DNA from: Spirochaetaceae bacterium
Lineage (GTDB): Bacteria; Spirochaetota; Spirochaetia; Treponematales; Breznakiellaceae
Direction of reading: 5' to 3'
DNA: 8,057 nt
Assembly (NCBI GenBank): GCA_031273985.1
Contig: JAISQV010000175.1
Location: 1-8,057 of the forward strand
The translations under genes and the position numbers were made by a program. This document shows positions 1 to 7,712 of this stretch, piece by piece. Under the pieces are notes generated by a model that was not told the DNA's origin, did no database searches, and was given only the letters and a program-made list of their open reading frames with translations. How positions within the stretch are numbered: the first letter of the stretch is position 1; every line of letters starts with the position of its first letter.

Positions 1-3000
1 TCCCGGCCCCCAAAACCGGACCCGGGGCGGCCCGATCAGGAGGTGCTCCTCACCCTGGAGGAAGCCCTGCCCATGGACACCCCGGGGGAACTGGTGGTCC
101 TGGCGGGGGCCCGATCCGAGCCGGACTGGCTCGGCTCCAAGGAAGACCGGGTTTTCCGCTTCCATACCCTGCTTCCCTTTCGGTTTAACACGGCGGAGGC
201 GCGATCCTACGCTTCCCCCCGGACAGAGCAGGGGGCCTCCATCCCCATACGGCTCTCCTTTAGCCACCCCGTGGACCCCGCCGCCGCCGAAGGGGCCTTT
301 TCCGTGGCCGGCCTTCCCCCGCTTACGGCGGAGAACGTCCATGTCTACGGGAACATGGTGGTCCTCAACCGGCTGCCCCTGGAATACCAACGGGCCTACC
401 AGGTGCGGGTTTCCCCGGAACTGCGGGACCTCTGGGGGCGGTCCCTGGGGCAGGAGGCCGCCGTAAACGTCGAGGTGGGGGAGGCCAACAGCTATGTGTA
501 TATCGGCAGCCAGGGATCGCGGATGCTGGAGGCGGGTTTCCCTCCCCAGGTGGTGTGGGAGGCCCAAAATCCCCTCTCCCTTAAACGGGGCATCCGGGGC
601 GCGGCGGGCCCCTACGAGCGGATTTCCGCCGGGGCGCTGGGGGATATGGACCCGGCCTCGTTCCCCCGGAACGCCAAGGGCTATTTTATGGAGGACCTTT
701 CCCCCTTCCTGGGTCCCGGCGGCAAGGGGAGCGCCGCCCTGGGCTGGGAGTACGAGACCTCCTCAAGCTGGCAGAAAGACAGGGTGACGAAGAACGCCGC
801 CTGGCTTACGGTGCAGGTTACGGATATTGGCCTTACGGTCCGCTACGGTTATAACAAGGTCCTGGTCTGGACCTCCCGGCTTTCCACCGGGGCGCCCCTG
901 GCGACCGCCGGGGTAAGGCTTCTGGCGGGGACCGGGGTGGTTCGGGAGGGGCGGACCGACGACCGGGGCCTGGCGGTGTTTGAGTTCCCCCCGGGGGCCT
1001 TCACCGCCCTGTTTAGCGATCCTCTGAACGATCCCGCGGCGAACCTCTCCAGCGGCGGCGGGAGCGGGGGCCGGGGCCTCCGTATCCGGGTGATCGAAGG
1101 GGGCGGCGCCGGGGCCGGGGGGGACGAGGTTGAGTTCATCCCCAACGACAGCCACAACCTCTGGCGCTTCGGGGTGGACGCCGCGGTTTCTCCCTTTAAG
1201 GCGGAGGAGGAGCGGCGGGTGATCTTCCTTTTCACCGACCGGGGGCTCTACCGGCCGGGGGAAACCCTGAGCTTCCGGGGCATAGACCGGAGCCTCCTGG
1301 GGGGACAGTACCGCCCTTACCAGGGACCCTACTCCGTCGAGGTGAGCAGCGGCGCCTACGGGGCCCCGGTGATCGCCTCCCTGGAGGGGACCACCACGGA
1401 AAACGGAGGGGCCCACGGCGCCTTCAGCCTCCCGGTCGACCTGGAACCGGGGCGCTATACCCTGCGCTACAAACGGGGCGGGGCGGAGGAGGCTATCAGC
1501 TTTCTGGCGGCGAACTTTGAGCGCCTCCGGGTCTCCGCTTCCCTGTCCTTCCCGGAGATCCTCGCCTACCAGGGGGAGACCCTGACGGGGCATTTTTCCG
1601 CGGCCTACCTGGCCGGGGGCGTGCTGGCGGGGGCCCCCTATTCCTATTACTGGACCCGGGAGCCCGCGGCCTTTAACCCCGGCGGCCCCTGGCAGCGCTG
1701 GTCCTTCGGACCCGAGCTTTCCGACAGCCGCTATTTTGCGGGCCGGGGGGAGGGGGCCCTGGGCCCCGACGGCAGCGCCGCCATATCGATCCTGCCCCCG
1801 GCGGACGGCATCGAGGGGGCGCTCTACCGTTACCGCCTGGAAGCCTCAGCCCAGGACGCGGCCCGGCAGGAGGTCTCCGGCCGGGGGGCCGTGATGGTCC
1901 ACCCGGCGGCCTTTTACATCGCCGCCCGGCTGGATAAGGGCGCCGCCCCGGCGCTTTCGGGGGGGCTCCCCGCGGGGGACGGGGCCTCCCGGCCTTCGGC
2001 CTACTTCCTCCCCGCCGGGGAGGGGGCCGCCCTCAGCTGGGCCCTGGTTTCCCCTGAGGGCCTGCCCTACACGGGGCCCTTGGCCGGGGAGGATGCCCTG
2101 GAGATCCGGCTTATCCGCCACGACTGGAAACAGGCCCGGCAGGCGGGGATCGGGGGCCGGGTGAACCTGCTTTGGGAGCGGGTGGAGGAACTGATGGAGG
2201 AGCGGCGGGTGGAGCCGGGGGAATACGCCGGGAGCTTCTCCTTTAAGCCGGACCAGGCCGGTCAATGGGAGATCCGCCTGCGGCGCCGGGATCAGCAGGG
2301 CCGGCCGGCGCTTACCCGGCTGAGCTTCTACGTGAGCGGCGCGGGCTGGGCGCGCTGGGGTTCGGGGGACGTGGATCAGATCACCCTGACCACGGACCGC
2401 GCCCGGTACGCGCCGGGGGAGAGCGCCCAAATCCTGGTCCGCTCCCCCCTCCCCAGGGGCAGATACCTCCTTACCGTTGAGCGGGAGGGGATCATCTCCG
2501 AAAAGGTCATCGAACTGGAGGGCTCCGCCCGGACCATCGACATTCCCATCGAGGAATCCTTTGTGCCCCTGGTGTACGTCGCCCTCTCATCCTATACGGT
2601 CCGCTCCGGCCCCCCGCAAAACAGCTACTACGAGCCGGACCTGGACAAACCCAAGGGGATCTTCGGCCTCGTAAGCCTCCCGGTGGATACCGCCGGCCGC
2701 CGCTACACCATCGAGATTGAACCCGCCAAGGGGGTGTACGGCCCCGGGGAGGAGGCGGAGCTGCGGCTGAAGCTGAGCCTGAACGGGAAACCCGCGCCGG
2801 GGACAGAGCTGAGCTTCATGGCCGTGGACCGGGGGGTGGTGGACCTTATCGATTACCATGTGCCGGACCCCCTGGCCTATTTCTACGCCCCCGAAAATTT
2901 CCCCCTGGGGGTGCGGGGGGCGGACAGCCGCTCCCTGCTCATCGACCCCGTAACCTATGCCCTTTCGGACCTCCAGGGCGGGGAGGGTGAGGACAGCTCC

Positions 3001-5250
3001 AAGCTGGAGGAGCGCAAGGACTTCCGGCCCACCGCCGTGTTCGAGCCCTACCTCCTTACCGGCGCGGACGGCACGGTAACCGTCAAATTCCGCCTCCCCG
3101 ATTCCCTGACCACCTACCGCTGTACCGCCGTGGCCGCGGGGCGGGAGACCTTCGGCCTGGCGGAGCGGGACCTTCCGGTCAGCGCCCCCCTCACCGCCGT
3201 GGCGGCCCTTCCCCGGAAACTGCGCTGGCGGGACACCGGCGCGGTCTCCCTGATCCTGAACAACCTGTCGGGGGAGGAGGCGGAAGCCCGGGTTTCCCTG
3301 GCGGTCGAGAGCCTCCCCGGGGCTTCCGGCGTCCCCTGGGACCAGGTCCTGGAGGTGGACGGCGAGGCCGAAAAGACCCTGCGGATTCCGCCGGGGGCCT
3401 CCCGGGAGGTCTCTTTCCTGATCGCCGCGGTGGGTTCCGGGGAAGGGCGGCTGAGCTTTACCCTCCGCTCCTCCACCGGGGTAAACGAGCGGATCATCAG
3501 AACCCTGAGGGTGGACCGGCCGGTGGTCTACGAGACGGTCAGCGCCATCGGCAATTTGGGGCCCGACGACGGCTTTACCGAGGAAGGGCTGGTCATCCCC
3601 TCCCTGGTTCCCGAGGGGACCGGGACCCTTTCGGTGGCCCTCTCCGCCTCCCGGCTGGCGAACCTCAGGGAAGCCCTGGGCTATTTGCTGGACTATCCCT
3701 ACGGCTGCCTGGAACAGCGGACCGCCGCGCTCCTCCCCCTGATCGCCTTTGGGGATCAGCTTGGGCGTTTCGGCCTGGACAGCCCCGTGGGGGACCCGAA
3801 AAAGTTGATTGAGGAGGAGCTTGCCCGGCTGGGTAAGAACCAGCTTGCCGACGGCTCCTACCCCTACTGGCCGGGGGGGCAATACGGCAGTCTGTTTGTC
3901 AGCCTGAGGATGGCCCACATCGCGGCCCTGGCCAGGGACAAGGGGTACCAGGCGGCGCTGGACATTCCGGCCCTGCTCCGTTACATCGGCGGCGCCGAAG
4001 CCGCCCGGCAGGAAATCGCCGCCGACCCCTTCCTCCGGGCTTACGCCCTGTGGGTAACGGCCATGCACGGGGAGCGGGTGGGGAGCGAAATCACCGGCTT
4101 TTTGCGGGGCGGGGACAACCCCGGCGCGGCGGCCCTGGGCGCGGCGGGCCTGGCGGCGCTGGAACTGGGGATGCGGGACGCGGCCCTTTCCGCCCGGGAC
4201 CGGATCAAGACCTTTATCCGCCCCGGAGCCCGGACCCTGGATTTAGGCGGCGCGGCCGGCGCCCAGCTCTGGGACCAGGATACGGATCGCTATGCCCTGG
4301 CGCTGATGCTTTTCCACGCCCTGAGCCCCGAAGACGATATGACCGGCCGCCTGGCCGCGGCCCTCCTGGAACGGCAGCGCCGGGGCATCTGGTCCAACAC
4401 CGCCTCCTCCTACTGGGCGGTCCTCGCCTTCGCCCGGATCGCTGAGGCTGAAGTCTCTGAGACTGAAGCTTCCGCCGCTGGAAACGCCGCCGGGGACAGA
4501 GCCGCCGGGACCGAAACCTCCGGGGAAGCCCCGCCCCTCCGGTTAAGCCTGGGGGGAAGCCCCCTGGCCGCCTGGGAATTCCCCTCCCTTACCGCCGCCC
4601 CCCTCTCCCTCAGCCGGAGCTTCCCGGAACTCCCCGGGGACCTTCCCCGGGACACCCTGCTCCCCCTGCGGATAGAGCGGACCGGCGGCGCCGGGCGGCT
4701 GTTCTACACCGCAAGCCTCCGTTACGGCGTCCCCGCGGAGCTTGCCGGCCCCCGGGACGAAGGCCTGGGGGTCTTCGCCGAAACCCTGGACGAGCAGGGG
4801 AAGACCGTTTCGGACGGCCGCCTTGTTCCGGGGAAAACCTACACCCGCCGGGTGGTGGTTTCAAGCTCCCGGGACCGCACTTTCCTGGCCCTCCGCGCCC
4901 CGGTTCCCTCCGGGGCGGAGATCCTGGACGCCCTGTTTGTAACCAGTTCCACCCGCCCCCCGGCGGAGGAAAGGGAGGAAGCCCAGCTGCGGCTTGCCGA
5001 AGGCCGCGCCGCCTCCGCCGAACCCTACCCCGCCGCCGAATCCGCGCCGGTCCGCTTCATCATGGACGACGAGGTCCGTTTCCACTGGGACCGCTTCCCC
5101 GCGGGGAGGCGGGAGGTCCGTTTCCGCTTCCGGGCGGTGATGCCCGGCGTCTACCCCACCCCGCCGGCCCAGGCGGAATGTATGTACGAGCCGGAAGTCC
5201 TGGGCCGCGCCGCAGGTGAACTGATACGGATAATTAAGAGCGAAAAGTGA
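1..5250 (+). CDS. Bacterial alpha-2-macroglobulin (YfhM-like), 5' end outside window
   Basis: Large periplasmic protease trap, probably membrane-anchored; 1749 codons are visible. The frame is open from base 1. A GTG at 43 could be read as a start, but it lies inside Ig-like sequence with no signal peptide, so I treat the gene as partial at the 5' end. Residues below count from base 1. An Ig/MG-type domain covers about 81-160. The signature TDRGLYRPGE (412-421) marks a macroglobulin domain, and TDRARYAPGE (798-807) and VYGPGEE (from about 912) mark further ones. The conserved FRPTAVFEPYL segment starts at 1008, followed by LPDSLTTYRCTAVA. The thioester motif YPYGCLEQ has Cys1236 and Gln1239, and an alpha-helical thioester domain runs to about 1480. 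An Ala/Glu-rich linker follows, then an MG10-like end (about 1691-1738, with AGRREVRFRFRA and MYEPEVLGR). E. coli YfhM has about 1650 residues, so this protein is somewhat longer. A Gly-rich loop lies at nt 1048-1122. It ends 50 bases before the preferred pbpC start. Family assignment is very sure; actual protease inhibition is inferred. Confidence 0.95.
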   Translation, partial: SRPPKPDPGRPDQEVLLTLEEALPMDTPGELVVLAGARSEPDWLGSKEDRVFRFHTLLPFRFNTAEARSYASPRTEQGASIPIRLSFSHPVDPAAAEGAFSVAGLPPLTAENVHVYGNMVVLNRLPLEYQRAYQVRVSPELRDLWGRSLGQEAAVNVEVGEANSYVYIGSQGSRMLEAGFPPQVVWEAQNPLSLKRGIRGAAGPYERISAGALGDMDPASFPRNAKGYFMEDLSPFLGPGGKGSAALGWEYETSSSWQKDRVTKNAAWLTVQVTDIGLTVRYGYNKVLVWTSRLSTGAPLATAGVRLLAGTGVVREGRTDDRGLAVFEFPPGAFTALFSDPLNDPAANLSSGGGSGGRGLRIRVIEGGGAGAGGDEVEFIPNDSHNLWRFGVDAAVSPFKAEEERRVIFLFTDRGLYRPGETLSFRGIDRSLLGGQYRPYQGPYSVEVSSGAYGAPVIASLEGTTTENGGAHGAFSLPVDLEPGRYTLRYKRGGAEEAISFLAANFERLRVSASLSFPEILAYQGETLTGHFSAAYLAGGVLAGAPYSYYWTREPAAFNPGGPWQRWSFGPELSDSRYFAGRGEGALGPDGSAAISILPPADGIEGALYRYRLEASAQDAARQEVSGRGAVMVHPAAFYIAARLDKGAAPALSGGLPAGDGASRPSAYFLPAGEGAALSWALVSPEGLPYTGPLAGEDALEIRLIRHDWKQARQAGIGGRVNLLWERVEELMEERRVEPGEYAGSFSFKPDQAGQWEIRLRRRDQQGRPALTRLSFYVSGAGWARWGSGDVDQITLTTDRARYAPGESAQILVRSPLPRGRYLLTVEREGIISEKVIELEGSARTIDIPIEESFVPLVYVALSSYTVRSGPPQNSYYEPDLDKPKGIFGLVSLPVDTAGRRYTIEIEPAKGVYGPGEEAELRLKLSLNGKPAPGTELSFMAVDRGVVDLIDYHVPDPLAYFYAPENFPLGVRGADSRSLLIDPVTYALSDLQGGEGEDSSKLEERKDFRPTAVFEPYLLTGADGTVTVKFRLPDSLTTYRCTAVAAGRETFGLAERDLPVSAPLTAVAALPRKLRWRDTGAVSLILNNLSGEEAEARVSLAVESLPGASGVPWDQVLEVDGEAEKTLRIPPGASREVSFLIAAVGSGEGRLSFTLRSSTGVNERIIRTLRVDRPVVYETVSAIGNLGPDDGFTEEGLVIPSLVPEGTGTLSVALSASRLANLREALGYLLDYPYGCLEQRTAALLPLIAFGDQLGRFGLDSPVGDPKKLIEEELARLGKNQLADGSYPYWPGGQYGSLFVSLRMAHIAALARDKGYQAALDIPALLRYIGGAEAARQEIAADPFLRAYALWVTAMHGERVGSEITGFLRGGDNPGAAALGAAGLAALELGMRDAALSARDRIKTFIRPGARTLDLGGAAGAQLWDQDTDRYALALMLFHALSPEDDMTGRLAAALLERQRRGIWSNTASSYWAVLAFARIAEAEVSETEASAAGNAAGDRAAGTETSGEAPPLRLSLGGSPLAAWEFPSLTAAPLSLSRSFPELPGDLPRDTLLPLRIERTGGAGRLFYTASLRYGVPAELAGPRDEGLGVFAETLDEQGKTVSDGRLVPGKTYTRRVVVSSSRDRTFLALRAPVPSGAEILDALFVTSSTRPPAEEREEAQLRLAEGRAASAEPYPAAESAPVRFIMDDEVRFHWDRFPAGRREVRFRFRAVMPGVYPTPPAQAECMYEPEVLGRAAGELIRIIKSEK
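2962..3021 (+). other. Candidate A2M bait region
   Basis: This 20-codon stretch is polar and Gly/Glu/Ser/Lys-rich, and lacks the beta-strand pattern of its flanks. It sits between a YFYAPENFPLG-type domain and the conserved FRPTAVFEPYL segment, where bacterial A2Ms carry the exposed loop that proteases cleave. The Lys and Arg residues (SSKLEERKD) would suit trypsin-like enzymes. The position rests on family architecture only; the exact borders are a guess. Confidence 0.35.
3706..3717 (+). other. A2M thioester motif CLEQ
   Basis: The codons TGC CTG GAA CAG encode Cys-Leu-Glu-Gln, the bacterial form of the A2M/complement thioester motif. In the family, the Cys and Gln side chains form an internal thioester that reacts covalently with an attacking protease after bait cleavage. 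The preceding Tyr-Pro-Tyr-Gly is also present. The tyrosine four residues before the cysteine matches the position of the tyrosine described, as I recall, as shielding the thioester in the Salmonella A2M structure. Both thioester residues are intact, so this copy should be of the thioester-competent type rather than the variants lacking it. Confidence 0.93.
4442..4471 (+). repeat. Two tandem 15-base units in the A2M linker
   Basis: Two adjacent 15-mers, ctgaggctgaagtct and ctgagactgaagctt, match at 12 of 15 positions. They encode the start of an Ala/Glu/Ser/Thr-rich, probably disordered linker (about nt 4441-4530) joining the helical thioester domain to the C-terminal beta domains. Likely a local slippage duplication; the period is a multiple of three, so the frame is kept. 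Confidence 0.6.
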
Positions 5251-5260
5251 ACCCGGACGG

Positions 5261-5288
5261 AAAAGTATAAAAGTATATGCGTATACTT
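5261..5288 (+). promoter_or_regulatory. Direct repeat and palindrome in the A2M-pbpC junction
   Basis: Two copies of aaaagtat lie in tandem (5261-5268 and 5269-5276). Overlapping the second is a perfect 7-base inverted repeat, AAGTATA-TGCG-TATACTT (5271-5288). The sequence is strikingly AT-rich between two GC-rich genes. It could be an operator, a small mRNA hairpin before the pbpC ribosome binding site, or part of a promoter; a TATAAA lies at 5266-5271 but no convincing -35 box is seen. The palindrome covers the ATG at 5277, one reason to doubt that start. Confidence 0.4.
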
Positions 5289-5292
5289 AGGA
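5288..5292 (+). promoter_or_regulatory. Ribosome binding site favouring the pbpC start at 5301
   Basis: TAGGA, containing the AGGA Shine-Dalgarno core, ends 8 bases before the ATG at 5301. The upstream ATG at 5277 has only a GGA about 15 bases away, and the later GTG (5412) and ATG (5430) have no visible Shine-Dalgarno. This favours 5301, eight codons inside the longest possible reading frame. Confidence 0.5.
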
Positions 5293-5300
5293 CTAAACGC

Positions 5301-7712
5301 ATGATTTTGAAGAGATCAACCACGGATAACACGGATGGACACGGACAAAAGCAAGAATTTCGATCAAAAAGTCCGTGTTGTCTGTGTCGTCCGTGGTTAA
5401 ATTGCTTTGCGGTGGGCTTGTCACTTCTCATGGTTGATCTGCTTCTTCTCTTTCTCCCCTATCCTGAACTGGAGGCCTACCGGACCCGGTCCCGGGGCCT
5501 GGTGATCCGGGACCGGAACGGCAGTGTACTCCGGGTTGCGCCTGCCCGGGACGGGGTAAAACGGGAGTGGGCCGCTCCGGAGGATATTCCCGCCGGGGCG
5601 GTCCGGGTTTTTATCCGCGCCGAAGACCGGCGGTTCTATTTTCACCCCGGAGTTGACCTTATTTCCGTGGCCGGGAGCGCCCTGCGGAATCTCCGGGCAG
5701 GGCGAGTGGTTTCCGGGGCTTCCACCATCACCATGCAGCTTGCCCGGCTTATCCGGCCCCGGGACGCGAACCTTCCGGGGAAGATCGGCGAAGCCTGGGA
5801 CGCCCTGCGGCTGGAGGCCCGGCTGTCAAAGCGGGAGATCCTTGAACTCTGGCTGAACGGCATCCCCTTTGGGAGTAATATCGAGGGGGTTCCCGCCATG
5901 GCCCGGGCCCGGTTCGGTATCTCCGCGGCCCGGTTGGACGATAGCCGGGCGGTGCTCCTGGCGGTGATCCCCCGCCGACCCGCCCGCTACGATCCGGCCT
6001 CCGATCCCGAAGCCGCGGTCGCGGCGGCGGCCGCTCTGGCCCTCCGCTGCCGCCTGGGGCTGAGTGAAGCCGCCATCCGGGAAGCCGCCCGGGAGGCTTC
6101 CCGCCGGGATGTGCCGCAAAAGGCCCCCTTTTACGCCCCCCATTTTACCGAACGGCTGATCTCGATGCGGCTCGGTTCCCCGGCGGGAAACGAACCGGGG
6201 AAGAGGCCGGGAAACGGCGGGGCCCTGCGGACCACCCTGGACCTGGGGCTCCAGTCCTACGCGGAGGAGCGGCTTGAGGCGGAACTGGCCATGCTGGCCC
6301 ATAACCGGGTGAGCACCGGGGCGATTTTAGCCATAGAGAACGAAACCGGGGCGGTCCGGGTTTACGTAGGTTCCGCCTCCTGGTTTAACGAAGATCGGGG
6401 GGGCAAGATAGACGGAGTCCGGGTCCTCAACCAGCCCGGGTCCTGCCTCAAACCCTTCCTCTATGCCCTGGCCCTGGACAGGGGTTTCAGCCCCGCCGAT
6501 GTCCTCCCGGACCTTCCCACCATTTTCGGCGGCGGCGAAGCCTACATCCCCGCCAATTTCAACCGCCGCTTTAACGGCCCGGTCCGTTTCCGGGTAGCCC
6601 TGGCATCGTCCCTCAACATCCCTGCGGTGCAGCTCCTGGAACGCCTGGGGGTGGGGGCCTTCGAGGACTACCTCCTCTCCCTGGGCTTCGATTCCCTTGC
6701 CCCAAAAGCCGGCAGCCACGGTACGGGACTCGCCCTGGGTAACGCCGAAGTCAGCCTTGAGGAATTGGTCCGGGGCTTTTCGGTTTTCCCCCAGGGCGGT
6801 TCCCTGGGGGCTCTGCGATGGGTGGAAGGAGAAGGTGAAGCGGAAGCGGAAGGTGAAGCCAACCCGGCGGGAGTTTCCGGCGGGGAACGGCCCCCGGAGG
6901 AAGTTTCCGGCAAGAACCCGGACCGGCGGGTGATGTCCCCCTACGCGGCGGCGCTTATCGCGGACATCCTCTCCGACCGGGCAAGCCGCTTTGCCGGTTT
7001 CGGCCCCGCCCCGGCTCTGGCCACGGAATTCACCGCCATATTCAAAACCGGAACCGCCAATCAGTTTCAGCATATCTGGGCTTTAGGGGCCACCAAAGAT
7101 TTTACCGTAGGGGTGTGGATGGGGAACTTTTCCGGGGAAACCGTGGTAGGCCGTACCGGCAGTTCCATCCCCGCCCGGATTGCCGCGGATCTTTTGACCG
7201 CCCTGGAACAATCCGTCGGCCATCCCCGGAGCCGGGAGCCGGAGAACCCCCTTCCCGGCCTTGCGGAAGAAGTCAGGATCTGCGCCCTTTCGGGCATGGC
7301 CGCCACCGCGGCCTGCCCCGGAACCCTGGGGGAGTGGATCCCCCGGGACCGCCTCCCCCGGCCCTGTTCCTGGCACGGCGCGGGACCGGTCCGGTATCCC
7401 CCGGAATACCAGGCCTGGATCGCCGAACGGTTCCGCGCCGGGGGCGTCCGGCGGGAAGGCTCCGGCCATATCCGCATCCCCGTCCCCGGCTCGGTGTATT
7501 ACCTGGACCCCGGCCTGCCGCCGGAAGCCCAGGCCCTGCGGGTGGAAACCACGGGCTTCAGCCCCGGCGCCCTGGTCTACGCCGGTGGCCTGCTTGCGGG
7601 GAACCTCAACCCGGCGGGCGTTTACGTGCTGCCCCTAAGCCGGGGCCAACAGCGGATATCCGTGGAGGATGAGGCGGGGAACAGCGCCTCGGTGGAATTT
7701 GAAGTACGATGA
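5301..7712 (+). CDS. pbpC: Penicillin-binding protein 1C (bifunctional peptidoglycan synthase)
   Basis: Inner-membrane class A penicillin-binding protein with its domains in the periplasm. It polymerises lipid II into glycan strands, and its second domain is of the transpeptidase type. Numbering from the ATG at 5277 (811 codons): one membrane anchor, about 41-62; GT51 domain with AEDRRF (catalytic Glu116), GASTITMQ (147-154) and SKREILELWLN (184-194); transpeptidase motifs SCLK (Ser389, Lys392), SLN (445-447) and KTGT (590-593). The C-terminal part has the PBP1C pattern of spaced cysteines (C669, C680, C697 with H700) and a terminal beta domain, about 720-811 (BiPBP_C type). Its layout follows E. 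coli PbpC closely, with extra length from an N-terminal tail and an insert at 515-550. The start at 5301 is preferred for its Shine-Dalgarno; 5277, 5412 and 5430 are alternatives. Starting at 5430 would cut the anchor to about ten hydrophobic residues. It lies just downstream of the A2M gene, presumably co-transcribed. Confidence 0.93.
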   Translation: MILKRSTTDNTDGHGQKQEFRSKSPCCLCRPWLNCFAVGLSLLMVDLLLLFLPYPELEAYRTRSRGLVIRDRNGSVLRVAPARDGVKREWAAPEDIPAGAVRVFIRAEDRRFYFHPGVDLISVAGSALRNLRAGRVVSGASTITMQLARLIRPRDANLPGKIGEAWDALRLEARLSKREILELWLNGIPFGSNIEGVPAMARARFGISAARLDDSRAVLLAVIPRRPARYDPASDPEAAVAAAAALALRCRLGLSEAAIREAAREASRRDVPQKAPFYAPHFTERLISMRLGSPAGNEPGKRPGNGGALRTTLDLGLQSYAEERLEAELAMLAHNRVSTGAILAIENETGAVRVYVGSASWFNEDRGGKIDGVRVLNQPGSCLKPFLYALALDRGFSPADVLPDLPTIFGGGEAYIPANFNRRFNGPVRFRVALASSLNIPAVQLLERLGVGAFEDYLLSLGFDSLAPKAGSHGTGLALGNAEVSLEELVRGFSVFPQGGSLGALRWVEGEGEAEAEGEANPAGVSGGERPPEEVSGKNPDRRVMSPYAAALIADILSDRASRFAGFGPAPALATEFTAIFKTGTANQFQHIWALGATKDFTVGVWMGNFSGETVVGRTGSSIPARIAADLLTALEQSVGHPRSREPENPLPGLAEEVRICALSGMAATAACPGTLGEWIPRDRLPRPCSWHGAGPVRYPPEYQAWIAERFRAGGVRREGSGHIRIPVPGSVYYLDPGLPPEAQALRVETTGFSPGALVYAGGLLAGNLNPAGVYVLPLSRGQQRISVEDEAGNSASVEFEVR
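5316..5400 (+). repeat. Imperfect palindromic repeat element, read in frame by pbpC
   Basis: An 85-base inverted repeat. The left arm begins TCAACCACGGA (5316) and the right arm ends CCGTGGTTAA (5400). The arms pair over about 28 bases, with roughly 23 matches, including AACCACGGA at the outer end and ACACGGAC at the inner end. The A-rich centre (5347-5370) would be the loop. Accacgga/acacgga-type palindromes resemble small dispersed, non-coding MITE-like elements seen in several bacterial phyla; I recall this but could not check it. No clear target-site duplication flanks it. It has no stop in the pbpC frame, so it encodes about 28 residues (from STTDNTDGHG to CCLCRPW) just before the membrane anchor. 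Confidence 0.8.
6825..6860 (+). repeat. Six hexamer units (Glu-Gly/Glu-Ala) inside pbpC
   Basis: Six consecutive GAA-GNN hexamers (GAAGGA, GAAGGT, GAAGCG, GAAGCG, GAAGGT, GAAGCC) encode an alternating Glu-Gly/Glu-Ala run. It is followed by a 10-base exact repeat, AGTTTCCGGC, at 6872-6881 and 6902-6911 (period 30 bases, in frame). Together they form an acidic, probably disordered insert between the SxN and KTG motifs of the transpeptidase, where E. coli PbpC has only a short loop. Such simple-sequence tracts can change length by slippage without shifting the frame. Confidence 0.75.

Noticed and set aside
43..45. GTG at 43 as the true A2M start
   Set aside because: The frame is open upstream to base 1. 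The residues after it look like mid-domain Ig-like sequence, with no signal peptide or lipobox as expected for a periplasmic A2M.
1048..1122. The Gly-rich stretch in the A2M as a separate repeat or domain border
   Set aside because: It is a run of Gly/Ser/Ala codons with no regular period; a flexible loop within a macroglobulin domain explains it.
2587..4068. A 493-codon open frame on the minus strand opposite the A2M gene
   Set aside because: Its composition is Gly/Pro/Arg/Gln-rich without domain pattern. It mirrors the GC-rich codon bias of the A2M gene, whose plus-strand protein carries conserved motifs over the same bases.
5243..5271. A sigma70-type promoter for pbpC using TATAAA at 5266-5271
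   Set aside because: The bases at the expected -35 position (aaaagt) do not resemble TTGACA; the TATAAA is easily explained by local AT-richness.
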